64,000 bases of DNA, taken from Gorsachius magnificus (taxonomy: Eukaryota; Chordata; Aves; Pelecaniformes; Ardeidae). The stretch covers positions 67,056,612 through 67,120,611 of the forward strand of contig CM067084.1 in the NCBI GenBank assembly GCA_034008185.1, read 5' to 3'. The notes below the pieces were generated by a model. It was not told the origin of the DNA. It worked only from the letters and a program-made list of their open reading frames with translations, and searched no databases. A program made the position numbers and the translations under genes. Shown here in pieces: positions 11,081 to 23,000 of the stretch (within the stretch, counting starts at the first letter, position 1; each line of letters begins with the position of its first letter).

Positions 11081-14000
11081 AAAATTAAAGCAAAACAGGC
11101 TTTTTAAAGAGAAAACCTCTTTTGCAAGAGCCAGAAGGGTTTAACAGGACTGTTAATTTTTGCTGTCCTTCTGATAACAGGGGTTTTGGCCAGCCAGTGG
11201 TGGAGTATGGGGAACAGAAGACACCCTTTCTCCCTGGGACCCAGCCACCAGCTGGGGCAATTAAGGCCATTTCCCTTGCAGAGGAAAATACCAGAGCCAC
11301 AGGCACTCTCACCTCTGGGATGCTGAAACAAAGAGCAGCTTTAACTGAATGCATGAAAGCCAAACTTTTCCCCTCTGTGCTTTGTAAATATCTGATGTAT
11401 GTGAGGCAAGACGATCCACACAAAGGAAAAACGAGTGTGTCTCTACAGAGCAGGAGAGGCACAAGAACTACCAAACTTAAGGAATGCCAAAAAACCTGCA
11501 GTTCTCTTGTCCAGGAAGTATTGGGGAGGGTGAATAAAAAATATTACCAAGAAAAGGAAATGCTGAAGTACTACTAAATAAACTGGACTGGTCTCAAATG
11601 TTTTTCTTAGAATGATAAATGAGGTTTTGTGTATAAAGGTTTAGTTATTAGTTATTTTACTCTACTCAGTTTGGGGTAGAGTATTACCAAGCTCTTTTCA
11701 CACCTAAATTGTCGGAAAGTTTTTCACAAATGTCGTGTCTACATTAGATATATCTTGACCAAATGTAATAGAAAATGCACTTTTGGAACATCAGAAAAGT
11801 CTTTACATGGACATTGGACCTGATTGAAGATCATTTCTGTTCTTCCCTGCCTTCTCTTTTAAAAGCTGAAAGCCAGAGAAGGTCTTCTAACTCAGTATGT
11901 TTGTGTGCTCTTAATATATATATTTTTTAATATCGAGTAATAAAATTTAGCTTTAAATAAAGTGATTCTTTATTATTGCATTATATAACCTCTTTGAACC
12001 AGTCTGCTGGGATAAAGAAACACCAGGGCAGTGAAAATCAGACACCAACAGTCTTTGAGCCTACCACAGACATTTTACTGAGAAACATGATAAAAAAATA
12101 ATCTATTGCAAGAAGATAGGTCCAGGCTTGCTGAAATGTGTTTGAGCAAGTCTAGGCACATCTTATGCTTTATATATTAGTTTTATAAACTGCATCAGCA
12201 GCCAGTTGTGCTGCTCGAAACCAAGAGAATATAGTCCTTAACTCTGTTCAGAAGATAAGCCATGGTGATATAGGAAAACATATGGTGGTATGCAGAGGCA
12301 ACTGAGCAGGGGTCTTGTGATAGTTGAGTGTGTGATGTAGTACCAGAGGCATTTCTGTGTAAAATTCATAGCTTTCCTAGGAAAGGAATCACAGGTTGTG
12401 AATGTTGATACAAATAAAAATATTTCTAGCAGTTGTTTTCTGCCAGGCACGCAGCAAGCTGTGCTGTGTGCCTGCATTCAAGTGGCTTGCCAAGTCAATA
12501 GGCAGATGTTGTTTCCCAGGTCTGGCTCTGCTTGCTGAAGACGGTACTGTCCCTGCCTCCCAGGCCAGAAGTCACTGCCCCATGGCTCTGCTGGCTGGGA
12601 GCTCTTTGGATGCTACATACCCTACCACAAGTAAAACCACCTCACCTATCTTCTTTGACGGGTTAAAGCCACTGGCTGACTTTGCCAGATAAGATATGGT
12701 TAACAGACCCCTTCAACTGGCAAAACTGTGTCAACAGGAGCAGTGCAGCAACAGCAGACCACTGGGATGGCACCATCTCCAGCTGGTCCATCTGTTTGTA
12801 GAATGATCTGCCTGTGATTTCCATACATGGGCTCGAAACAGTCAGCTGTCTGGAAAGTAGCTGCAGGGAACATATCAAAATAGGTGTCTTCTATTGTCAG
12901 AGTCCAATGGTATGGCTGTGTAGTGTCTGTATTTCCATGATGTCAGATGACACATGCTTTTCTCTTTTCTGTCCTTAATGCTGACCAAATTGCCATGCAT
13001 GGCCGCTTAGTAACACTAGGTGAGTAGTACTAAGCTTTCAGTGAACATACTTCTCCTAAGTTCCCAGAGCTATCAGTAAATTCCTTTTCTCTGAAGATTA
13101 GTAGAAAACAGTCTTACCCATCTTGTTACTTATCCCAGGTTTATATATAATTTGTAGCTCCAGACCCTCATCTGAGTTAGAGGTCTAACATCATATCCAT
13201 AAAGGTCCACAAAATTAATAAAATAATATAAAGTGAAAGGAGTTTTTAACATGCCTTTCACAAACATCATTAGCCAGAAACCTAGTGAAGATCATCAAGT
13301 GCCCCAAACCAAAATCTTCCAGTAACTGCTATCATCGAGGACTGGATTGCATCAGCCTTTTCACAAAATTATTAAGCTCCACCATGAAACAATTAGGTTC
13401 TCCTCTCCCACTCATCCAGAATAGCAGTGTACTTATGGTTATCAACTCTTTTTAAAAATCCAGCAAAGATTTCCTCATGACCAGATGGAAACCATTTAGC
13501 TCCTTCAAGGACAATTTTGGCTAAAACCAAGCTATAAGGACGATGGGCCATGTCCTAGAAAACCTTTTGCCCCCTACTGCAGTTTTAAATCAGCTTTCCT
13601 GTATTTGGTTGACCAGTCTGGATAATAACACAGGGAAGGTCTTAAAAGTGTGGTACAGCAGGGTCATTACCTGTATCTCCTTTCACGTCCGTGACAATCA
13701 ATAAAGTATTTGGTTTTCAACAAAAAATTTGTTCTCCAGAGGCACTGGAACCTCCATCTTCCTTCTCTGTGCCCACCAGCTTGTCTGTTTTAAATCCCTC
13801 TTTCTGCCATCTGTGTTCATTGATTCATGGTCTTTGTGCAAGAGGCCAGCATAAAGCTGTGCAACTAGGGTGTCATCATTGTAATTGAGCATCGATTATT
13901 TAAAGAGCACCATTGTTACTTTGGTTGATGAGACTATCTCTCAGACTGACATCCACTCTGAGAATAGAAACTTGGGGTAATTTACCAGACCCTTTTTATA

Positions 14001-14590
14001 CCCCTTATCAGGATTGGTTTTACCTTTTATAGACCTGCAATAGTACGGCGTGGGATTAGGTTCCTGCAATAGGTGCTACACTCAGTACTTTACTGAATGA
14101 TAAAGACAATGCCTTGATGATTAGATATCTGTGAATATTGACCTGTAATGAGAAACATGTAAAAAAATCACAGGTTGGCTTTTATGCTGAAAAAAAAAAA
14201 AATGCTTGGCTGTGCTGGAAATAATATCTTTTTATTTCATTTTATTTCACTTCATTTTTTTCCCCGGAGAAAACTTCCTCCTTTTCTATAATACATCATC
14301 TTGATCTTCCACTCATGCTGACAAAGAGAGGATACAAATGATTTTTAGAGCTTCACAAGGATAAAAACCAGCAGGGATTATTAAGCTCTTTCTGAGCTAG
14401 AAAATGCTTTGCTTCAGCATCTGGTTAATAAATATTTATTTTGTTTCTAATTCTGTGCGTGAGTGAGACCCCATCATGTTTATTTGAGCAGACAATATTA
14501 TGGCTAAAAGACACATTTCCACAGGAGGATATACTGAAGAGTATGTGTCACACCTTGGATGAAACTGAGATTTTTAGGGAGTGAAACATC
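11081..14590. other. unannotated DNA with the longest chance open frame
   Basis: Holds the longest open frame of the window (11122-11577, plus, 151 codons). The predicted peptide is Lys/Thr/Gly-rich with no domain, signal peptide or membrane segment that I recognise, and no splice or promoter context supports it. An A13 run follows gctg near 14188-14202. The stretch 14229-14260 is an imperfect TTTATTTC-type simple repeat. Confidence 0.45.
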
Positions 14591-14817
14591 TCTTTTTTTT
14601 TTTCAGCAGCCAAAAAGTACAGAAAAACTTTGAACAGAAAGAAAATCACATCTTGACTTTTGGACTGAGATTCTCTACAATACAGAATGAAAATAAAAGG
14701 CCCAAGGATCTCCTTTCTGATGAGGATGCACATTGGCAGGAAAACAGGATACGCAACATGTATCCTTACACAGTGCTGATGAGAACCATTCTTTCGAGGG
14801 ATGAATGTTCTGCATAA
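14591..14817 (+). other. exon-like block behind a strong splice acceptor (speculative)
   Basis: A pyrimidine run (tctttttttttttcag) ends in AG at 14605-14606. An open frame continues through about 70 codons to a TAA at 14815-14817. The downstream peptide is hydrophilic and rich in Lys, Asn, Gln and Asp (for example KRPKDLLSDEDAHW). No protein family is recognised and a single exon cannot be placed in a gene. It is recorded because acceptor and frame coincide, which also happens often by chance. Confidence 0.12.
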
Positions 14818-16264
14818 CCTGCTTTGGCCTTGGACCTAAAATGCAAGATGGCTCTGAAGTATCTCTGGCCTTGAAAGCTAGTTACAGGATATTCACACAT
14901 TCACTCAGTTGTTTTCTTGTGTTGCTGAATTTAGTCCTGAGTCAGCAACACAGAGAAGGGAAATGACTATTTTAACAACTTAAATATATATATAAAAAAA
15001 AGATATTAAGAAAATGTCACAGAATGTGAAGAAGATGCTGCTATAGCCTGGAGACATTCATCTCAGCAGAAGGCTGGATACAAATAGAGGAGGAACAGAA
15101 AGGGCACAACAATCCCATTATAATCAGTACTGCTGAGCAACCTAAATACAGGGGTTGCTGCCAAATTCACCATAATAAATGAATTAGATGTGTTCTCTGC
15201 CCGGGTGGGGATATATGTACATCATGTGAGTAAACTCAAAAGACCTAATCTTCAAGATATTACACCAACAGATCTTTTAGAGTTACAAACGACAGACAGT
15301 GATAGGTGAAATTTTGTATTAATAACTGCAGCTGTAAATCCATGGATGCAAAATTGCTAGCAGCTACTCAGACTTCTATTGATAGGGATGCAAAAATAGA
15401 CCATTTTCAGCTGTTGTGTACTGCTAGCTGTTTCCGATGGGCAAAATGCTGAATCTGCTCTGTGGTGTTTTTTTAGTTGTGATCCAGAATTATATAGTGC
15501 AGTCATACTGACATTTAATAATGGTCTTATTATTGTCCTGAAATACTTGCTCACCAGCTGCAAAGCAACATTTTATTCACCCTCTCATGCTGTGTGGCTT
15601 CCCATAGATGAAATGGTATTTATGCTTGACAAACATTCTGGTTAGCACCTCAGGTAAGTTGATGTGCTTAGCAAGAGTTGAAACCCATCAAAATGAAGGT
15701 TAATCTATGCCAAAAGATGAACTGTCATTCGATCATTGCTAGCAAGGCTGCAGAAGTCTCAGCAACGAACAGAGATGAAGGTCCTTTTTGGTTGGTTTGT
15801 TTGGTAGGTTGTTGGTTTTGTTTCTTTTTTTTTTTTTTTTTGGAGAATAATGTTTAACCAAGTTATGGTACAGACACATCTTTCCTCGTGGTATACAACA
15901 AGCTGCTGCAATACACTACAGACTCATTTTTAGGAAAACAAACAAAAAACCAAACAAATTCCCATGCTTGTCAGAGAAATCCTGGTTAGGCTGGAGTCTG
16001 GACCCTGGAAAACTTGCTCAGGGGTCACAGATCTTGGAGTGAACAAAGAAAAGGCTGATATTATAAGGGAGGAAATCGACAGATGGAAGGCAACAGAACT
16101 GCTAGCCAAAGCCTAGCCATTTGTGCCTGACGAGCTCTGTAAGAGAAAAGGTGGTTTATTTGTCTGCCACTACTTTTTCTTGTTTATTTTAGGGCTTACT
16201 GTAGGAAAGAAAGCAAGTGTGATAAGAAAACGCTGACTATGATATAGCTGAAGTATTTGTAAAA
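14818..16264. other. unannotated DNA with T/G-rich simple sequence
   Basis: No gene seen. A T/G-rich tract (15787-15825) runs into T17 (15825-15841). About 95 bp further on, an A/C-rich tract (15934-15957) is roughly complementary to it, so the two could fold into a loose stem. Confidence 0.5.
15787..15841. repeat. T/G-rich simple repeat ending in a 17-T run
   Basis: Repeats of ttgg/tttg grade into seventeen consecutive T. It is low-complexity sequence of the kind left by microsatellite slippage. No LINE or SINE body is recognised next to it, so I do not call it a retrotransposon tail. Confidence 0.7.
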
Positions 16265-16337
16265 GGGCCAAATTCACTGCCAATGTAATTCAACACAACT
16301 GCAAGCGATGGAGCTAATCCAGGGGTGAATCTGGCAC
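16265..16337. repeat. 73-bp old repeat with imperfect terminal inverted repeats
   Basis: The block opens gggccaaattca (16265-16276) and closes tgaatctggcac (16326-16337). Reverse-complemented, the two ends agree at 10 of 12 positions. The ggccaaattct start followed by 'gaagtcaatgga'-like interior motifs is one I recognise from a common old amniote interspersed repeat; similar starts occur at 20045 and 35716. Likely a decayed non-autonomous DNA element; the family name is not known to me. Confidence 0.4.
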
Positions 16338-16641
16338 CCTTTATTTTTGAGCTGGTTTGGTACATACTTATTAGACAGAGAAGCTTGCATTAGCCCATTA
16401 GTGTATGCTATGTTTTTAATCCATCACATTTGTACTGCATCCACTTTGGTGTAAAACTATTAATTATCAGGGTTGAGTGAAGGGGGAGCATTCATTTCCT
16501 TTTTTTTAAAATTCATTTGTTCTGGATACACACACATTTCCAGGATTTTCTTTCTGTAAACATTCAGTCTGTTTGTCTTAGGGTACATCCACCCAGAGAT
16601 CTGAGGGAGTGCAGAGGGACCCTCTACCCACACTGCAATAG

Positions 16642-16869
16642 GTGGGAAGGTTTAGATTGGACATTAGGAAAAATTTCTTCACCAAAAGGGTTGTCAAGCA
16701 TTGGCACAGGCTGCCCAGGGAGGTGGTTGAGTCACCATGCCTGGGGATATTTAAAAGATGGGTAGATGTGGTGCTTAGGGACATGGCTTAGCGGTGGACT
16801 TGGCAGCGTTAACGGTTGGACTCCATGACCTTAAAGGTCTTTTCCAACCTAAACGATTCTATGATTCTA
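16642..16869 (+). mobile_element. CR1 LINE, 5'-truncated, 3' end intact
   Basis: This is a typical bird CR1 3' fragment. It holds the last 47 codons of ORF2, a short 3' UTR with ggttggactccatgacctta (16814-16833) and the terminal gattctatgattcta tail (16855-16868). The 5' end is truncated at about 16642, where an in-frame TAG and unrelated sequence begin; such truncation is normal for CR1. No target duplication is visible, as usual for this family. Confidence is high because the tail, UTR and encoded peptide all agree. Confidence 0.93.
16648..16791 (+). pseudogene. CR1 ORF2 C-terminal remnant
   Basis: Open from AGG at 16648 to the TAG at 16789-16791, 47 codons. The peptide starts [16 protein letters not shown], has the conserved H-W..LP.EVVE segment in the middle and ends VVLRDMA. 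This is the C-terminal tail that follows the reverse transcriptase in avian CR1 ORF2. The polymerase domain itself is missing, so it can make no active product. The frame has no stop or frameshift, suggesting a moderately young insertion. Confidence 0.85.
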
Positions 16870-19867
16870 AAACACGCTACCTGCCCTTTTGCAGGGTTCT
16901 TCTGTTCAGACTCAGCATTGCCCTAATGTGGCTACATGGAAGTAGGCTCAGACCAGGTAAAAACATACACTGACTTGTATGCTGTTACTTGTCACCATAG
17001 GGGATCCATGCATTTGCCAGGCAAAGTCACAAGTAATAGCAACACTTCTTGCATGTGGAAGTGTTCATGAAGCCCCCAGTTTAATCACATACACACCGTT
17101 GTTCATGGAGTGAAGAAGGGATGAGGCGTGTATGGCTTTGCTCTCCATCTCTGCCATTTAGGTTTCTTTGTTTGTGCATATTCTTATTAGGCTTCCATCC
17201 CCTAACGACCCCTTTTCTGTGCTTGTTAGTCTATCCAGCAACAGCCCTTCAATGAACTACAGCATCAGGTTGCAGGGAGGATACAAATATCCTTCCCTTC
17301 TAGGAAACAAATTTCTCTCACTCATCTGACTGACTTTTCCCTAGCCTGCAGCAAAAGGCTGTTGTGCTGTGTGCCATTAAATAAGTCTGTCTGACAGATT
17401 TTCTTGGGAGATTGTGAAGGAATTTTCTTCCAAAATTTCTGCTGTGAAATATTTCTTTCTTGTCCCATGCAAATCTTATGCAATCTTCTTCTTCTTGCTA
17501 CGACTTCATCTTGTATTCTTACATTTCTTGCCCTATGCTTACTGTTTTCTATGCTGAAAAATCACAGAATATGACAAGAAAAAATCATTTAAGATTTTTT
17601 TCAAATAATTCTCACTACTTTTTGCTGACATATGGGCATGTTGGCTTCATTTGCAAATGGCCCTTAAAGAAGCAGCAGAGATGGAGGGTACAAAGAAAGC
17701 TCCTGGTGGTTTTGAGATGACTTCTTCACATACCCAACTCATCAGTAATTAGTACATAGAGCCTGAGCTCTTCCCATCCCTCCTGAATCTCATTCTAGCA
17801 ATAAAAAAGGCCACACTGTACCAAATGCTTCAAACCCATCAAGATTTGCACTTCCATGGCACCACTGAGCAAACTAGCATTATGGTAAGTTTACTTGAAG
17901 TTTGTCTTGACTTATTCTTTCATGGTTATCATATGGTTCTGTGCCATCTGATAAACCACAAAAATAATTAGGAAACTATGGAAATAATTTAAACCAGGAG
18001 CAGAAAGGAATCAGATCAGTTTGATAGTAGGATTTACAGATCATTCAAACAATTCACTCTGGTTTTATTCTTCAGTTTCACTTATGTCATAAACAAATAA
18101 TTCTGGCTAGCTTAGTGTGATTAGATTATCAAAAGCTTGTAACCCAGAAAGGAAAATGCAAGTTCAGCTGTATATACTGTAGTGGCTGATCACTACTCAT
18201 TAACTAGCAGAATTATCTTCTGTTGTTTACTAGTAGGTTTTTTATTAGTGCAAGGCGTAAGTGAGCTTTGCCAAATGTAAGATTTAGTGCTGGGTGAACA
18301 AATGAAAAACGTATTTACAAGAATATTTGTGAATTAACTGTGAACTCTTTTTGTTCACTTTTTCCAGCTAGTCAACCAAGCAAAGATTTTCTTACAGAAA
18401 TGTGCATGGGAAGTAACTTTTAGGCCTGGTTGTTGTTTAATTACGAAACAAAAAAGAAATTAATGAGGAAATAATGTATTTATTGGAAATAAAGTGCAGA
18501 AGGAAAGTCGAGGTCAGCCAAATGAGGAAGAGAAAGTCTGTCTGGGCTGACCTACCTCCAAACAAGCCAGTTCCAGTCCTGGGCTTAGGACAGCCAGGTC
18601 AGCAGAGGGCTGTGCCAACTGAGTTGAGCTAACTCATTTATACAGCCCCTGGGACCTGAATGAGTATGCAGCGTGGCACAGTGCCATGCAGACATACCAT
18701 CCTTCTTCCTGGGCTATCTTGGCTATTTCTCCCATGGCACGGCATTGTGTAATGTAGATGTGTCCTTAGGTGACCAGCCAGCATGCTCAGCAAGCAAACC
18801 CCAAACAACAAATGCTCAGACCAAGGGCTGTAATCATCTACGAATGCTCTATGTGCACTGATATTTCTTCAGATGAACTGCTAAATAACAAACAAATGGG
18901 GAAAATCTGGGACCGCATTATAGACAAGATATTAGCAGAGAAAGGAGCTGATTTCAGCCCCTTCTCCCCAGTTTGTTTGCTGCAGACATATCAGCCAGCT
19001 GCCAAAAGTATAGCTGTGTTTTCTGAACCTCATCTTAATATTCAGGAATTTTATCTTGCATTATTTTTCTTGTAACTCTTACCTGTGTGGTACCGCATAC
19101 AATACATTTTGCCCTCGCTATTGAGAAGTGTGAAATACACAACAGTTCCTTTTGATATATTTCAAACATACTGTTGTGTTCACCCATACAGAAAGCACTT
19201 CAGCGAATGTACTCTGCTGGTCTATTCATCTTAATGCAAAGGTCTGCTCAGAGTTTCACACTCTTCAGTCATTACTTATATGCTGCAGCACACAGTGAAT
19301 TACTCCGTAGTGCCTGAAGATCTTTCAATCTTGGCAAAACAGGCTTTATTTTTAGATTGTAAACATTAATAACAATTCAAATTGACAAAAGCCTTTGACA
19401 GTACCCTTGGATGTATGCATATGTATGCACGTATATGTGGAAAGGGAGAGACCTGAGCACATGCTTGACTGCCATCCTAAAGGCCAGGTTTTTCCATTGT
19501 TGTAGCACCAGTGTTTAGCCAGAAAAGGACTTACAGTCATGTAGTAAATTCAAATTTGGAATTTGCCTGTTACATCAAACTGCTTCATCTCCATGTATGA
19601 CCTTTGGAAAGAATGAGGAAAAAAAAAAATGAAGAAAAAATACTGTGCAAAATATAATACATTGTTTGGGAACTCATTAGGTATTAGTCATAGAAACCCT
19701 TCATACGTATTCATTTGCCAAGACATAACCAGAAGTAGACAACTTTCAAAAACTAACTTCTAAAGCCAGCAGTCATTTTTTTGTCCTAAATTCTCATAAA
19801 CTGAGTCATGTGATGTTGATTTGCCTTTATCTGGGAGTGAAGCTACTCTGGTCCCACTGACAGTCTG
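16870..19867. other. unannotated DNA
   Basis: No gene, RNA gene or clear repeat. Open frames of 60-101 codons (for example 18770-19075) are not recognisable. Confidence 0.5.
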
Positions 19868-20025
19868 CTGGAATCAGAAGACCTGAATGGACTGGGACAA
19901 ATCACCTTACCTTTTCCTCTGCCATTTTCTCTGTTCAGCAGAGGGTGATGGTACTATTTTATTGCCTCGTAAAATGCTTTGAGATCTTAGAATGACTGAA
20001 GCCTTGTGTAAGTGTCAAGTACAAC
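19868..20025 (+). mobile_element. MIR-type SINE
   Basis: Sense-strand match to the amniote MIR core and 3' half. In order it shows ggaatcagaagacctgaatg (19870-19889), gggacaaatcaccttacc (19893-19910), a pyrimidine-rich part with 'tctgttcagcag' in place of 'catctgtaaaatg', then aaaatgctttgagatctt (19971-19988) and agtgtcaagta near the end. The order and spacing fit MIR, with heavy divergence as expected for an element this old. Confidence 0.65.
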
Positions 20026-20044
20026 CACATTTCTAATATCTAAT

Positions 20045-20096
20045 TAGGCCAAATTCTACTCCTGTATATGCAAATATGACTCCTGTTAAATTGAAC
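20045..20096 (+). repeat. fragment of the old 'ggccaaattct' repeat
   Basis: Begins taggccaaattctactcc, followed by a 'gcaaatatgactcctgtt' stretch. This resembles the amniote repeat also seen at 16265 and 35716. It follows the MIR by about 20 bp. Assignment by similarity to remembered copies only. Confidence 0.35.
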
Positions 20097-23000
20097 AGAA
20101 TGTCATAGGATGTAAGAAAGAACATTTATGCAGTCAGCAGCTGATATACAGATCAATTTTTCAAGCTATATAAGAAAGATTTTTAAATCTAGGTAATACT
20201 TAACCTGGAGCATGCTGATGGACTTCATTTGTACTTCATTTGTCCTGTGCTTTGGTATGGAAGCCACTCTTCTAGAGGCCTCAGACCTTTTATGCCTGGA
20301 ATTTTATGCCCAGTGAGGCTGTAGGATCTGGGCTTACCATGAACTGGGGGCAGAGGAGGAGATGGCGCCCAGCAGTACTGCTCAGGGCTCAGCAGACACA
20401 GCACTCTTGGCTGGAGTCAAGGAGAGGCCCCTGCCCTGCAGCTGCTGAGCAGCCTTGCTGAACCTCTTTGGATGTACTCAGTACCCAATTCCCAAACATA
20501 GAGAAAAGTGTGCTGGGAAGAGCTGCCAGTGTTATTGGGAAGGAGATAAAGTCTTTGTCAGCCCCTCAGGAAACCCATATCTCAAATGACCAGCTTGGTA
20601 TTTGTAGGATGAAGGCCAAAACTGCGTAGAATTTAGTGCAAATCAATGTTATTGCAACAGCTATATCTTTCTAGTCCTAGTAGAAAAATCAAGCTTCTAT
20701 GACCCTGGTTTACAACTATAACATAACAAAAAGTTTAAATTAGAACAGATTTTTTCCAGTTTGGATCAATTTATCTAAAATAGAAGAATCTTATGAACTT
20801 TTCTCTCTATAATACGTAGAAGTTGTTACTAATGTTTTTGTATTTAGGTTTTTCTGAATGCTGCCAGCCATTCCTCTGCTTCAGCTGCTTTTCTCAGAGC
20901 AGATAAATATTTGCAACAAGTAGAGCTGTATGAGCTAGCAGGGGGGAAAAAACAAAACAAAAAAGACAAAAAACTGGCAAGCAAGTTTTCTGTTTCTTTG
21001 AAAACTCTCCAACACCATGAATCCTGTGAGAGCATAATTAAAATGAAAAGGGAATTTTCAAAGGGAGAAAACAAAATAAGCTTTTTTAATGGTCTATTTT
21101 TGTTCTGAGCTCAGAAAATCTCTTTCTCTTTTTCAACTGGTTTCCCCAAAACATAAATATTGGCAGCTTTAAGGTTTGTTTTTCATCCTTTTGAGCAAGA
21201 GGCAGTGAGTTCAAAAGCTTTTTCCAGTCAAGCTTAGAGGGTTTGTTCACCAGAGCTTGGATTTCTGACACAACGAGTGAGCCTAGAACAGTAAACATTA
21301 CTGTGAAATTAAAGTTGCCATTTCAAGGGAATGGTGATTAAATGGTAATGTATTCACATTGCTGATAATTAGGGGAACCTGGCTTTTTCAGCCACAGCAA
21401 GGGTCAAGGTCAACCAAACCCTACACAACACCCTAGGCTCACATGATTAAGGGTTATTTCTGCAGCCAACCTCCCTTGAAAAGCAAACTTCTCATCCAGC
21501 TCCCTTTCACCATCTAATTGAACAGCTGGGTGCTGTTTTTAACATGAGTTCAGAGCAAGGCTTGAATGGCTCAGTCCATATCAAGACTAACCTGTTCCAG
21601 CTATTTGCTGTTAGGCTGCTACTAGTTGATATTTCAAAGCTTTAGAGACAGAAATTGCTGGAACAATTGAACACTTTTTTGGATATCCAGCATTCCTGGC
21701 AAAAATGCATGTGCCTCTTCAGCCCAAAGTAAGACAATAGCAAGCCAATATTTAAGTGTCAAACTCCTTTTCAAACAATCTGAGTGACAAATAGGTTAAT
21801 ATAAATCAATTTGCTTCAGCCATCTCTGCAGTAGACTGACAGTGAAATATGGAAATGTAGATGTTAACTATTGATGAAAACATGATTGTAGAATCCTTTC
21901 TGACTTCACAGGTGTAAATCAACAAATTATTGCAATTGCTTTTGCAGCTTTTCAAAAGCTCTGAACACACACAGTACTCTTCTGCTCGGTCAGGAACTTT
22001 GCTGAGCATGGGCCCCAGTAATCAGTTGTGCATGTACCGCGTGACTGTGCATAAGACCAGACTCACGGCATGTCTGGTGTCATTGCACATTTGACGTAGT
22101 GTTCCATCTCCTGGTCTAAACAATGAGATGTCAGGGCTTGTGTGAAAGTGTTGTAGCAGCTGGTTTACTTTGTACATGATAAAGAGTTACGTTCCACCAC
22201 AGGGAGAGTGTAGAGCTCAGCCTTACTCCCTGTGACATTGAGCTTGAGCAGATCAGCTAATAGGATCACATATACAGGGTCATGCATGTGTCCAATGTCA
22301 GACACAGTAATTAGCAGTGGCAGGGTCTCTTTCAAACTGGAGACTCAGGACCTGGCCCCATGGACTTATCCCTCCAGACAGCACTGCTGTGTTCATTCAG
22401 AAGTTCCCTGAAAGTGCTTTTAAGTCAATGTATTTTCCTTTGCACTGCTTGCCAGTCCTATATGCGGTGAATGTCCTTCCACGAGCAGAAGAAAGTGCTG
22501 TGCATGTGTTTTTTTATTCCAGAGGTCATTTATGGGACAAAATCATTCTTCTAGATGACTAGCTTAGAATTTTAAAAAACATGGTTTGTGCTAGACTTAT
22601 TTTAAATATTGATGGTAAGATTTAGTCAAGGTTGTCTGAGGATAACGGTGGCTTATGCAACTGGTCAGCACATAGCAATGTGCTGATCAATTTCTCTATT
22701 TCATAAGAAATCTTTTTTGTAACTTGTCCAAAGACAGGACCATTCTTTCCCCATTTATTTGTAATTTAGTCTGGGTACTTAATGAATTACAAAAATGGAC
22801 AGAAATTAGCTCATCATCCCATAAAAGAAATAAATTTCTAATTAAAAACTATGAATATGGGTCACACTTTGCAGAAGGAAGCATAAGTCAAGCATCATTC
22901 TTCTTGATTTGTTCCAGGTCACTGTTTTTCTCTGCCTGGCTGCAAAACACTAATGGATTGTCATGATAAAAATTCACTTTTGCATCCATCTGTTATATTG

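Noticed and set aside
11122..11577. Longest open frame, 151 codons, plus strand
   Set aside because: No recognisable domain, promoter or splice context; a frame of this length is expected by chance in six frames of 64 kb.
16517..16784. Open frames on both strands (82 and 68 codons)
   Set aside because: They are shadows of the CR1 in other frames; the genuine CR1 frame is 16648-16791.
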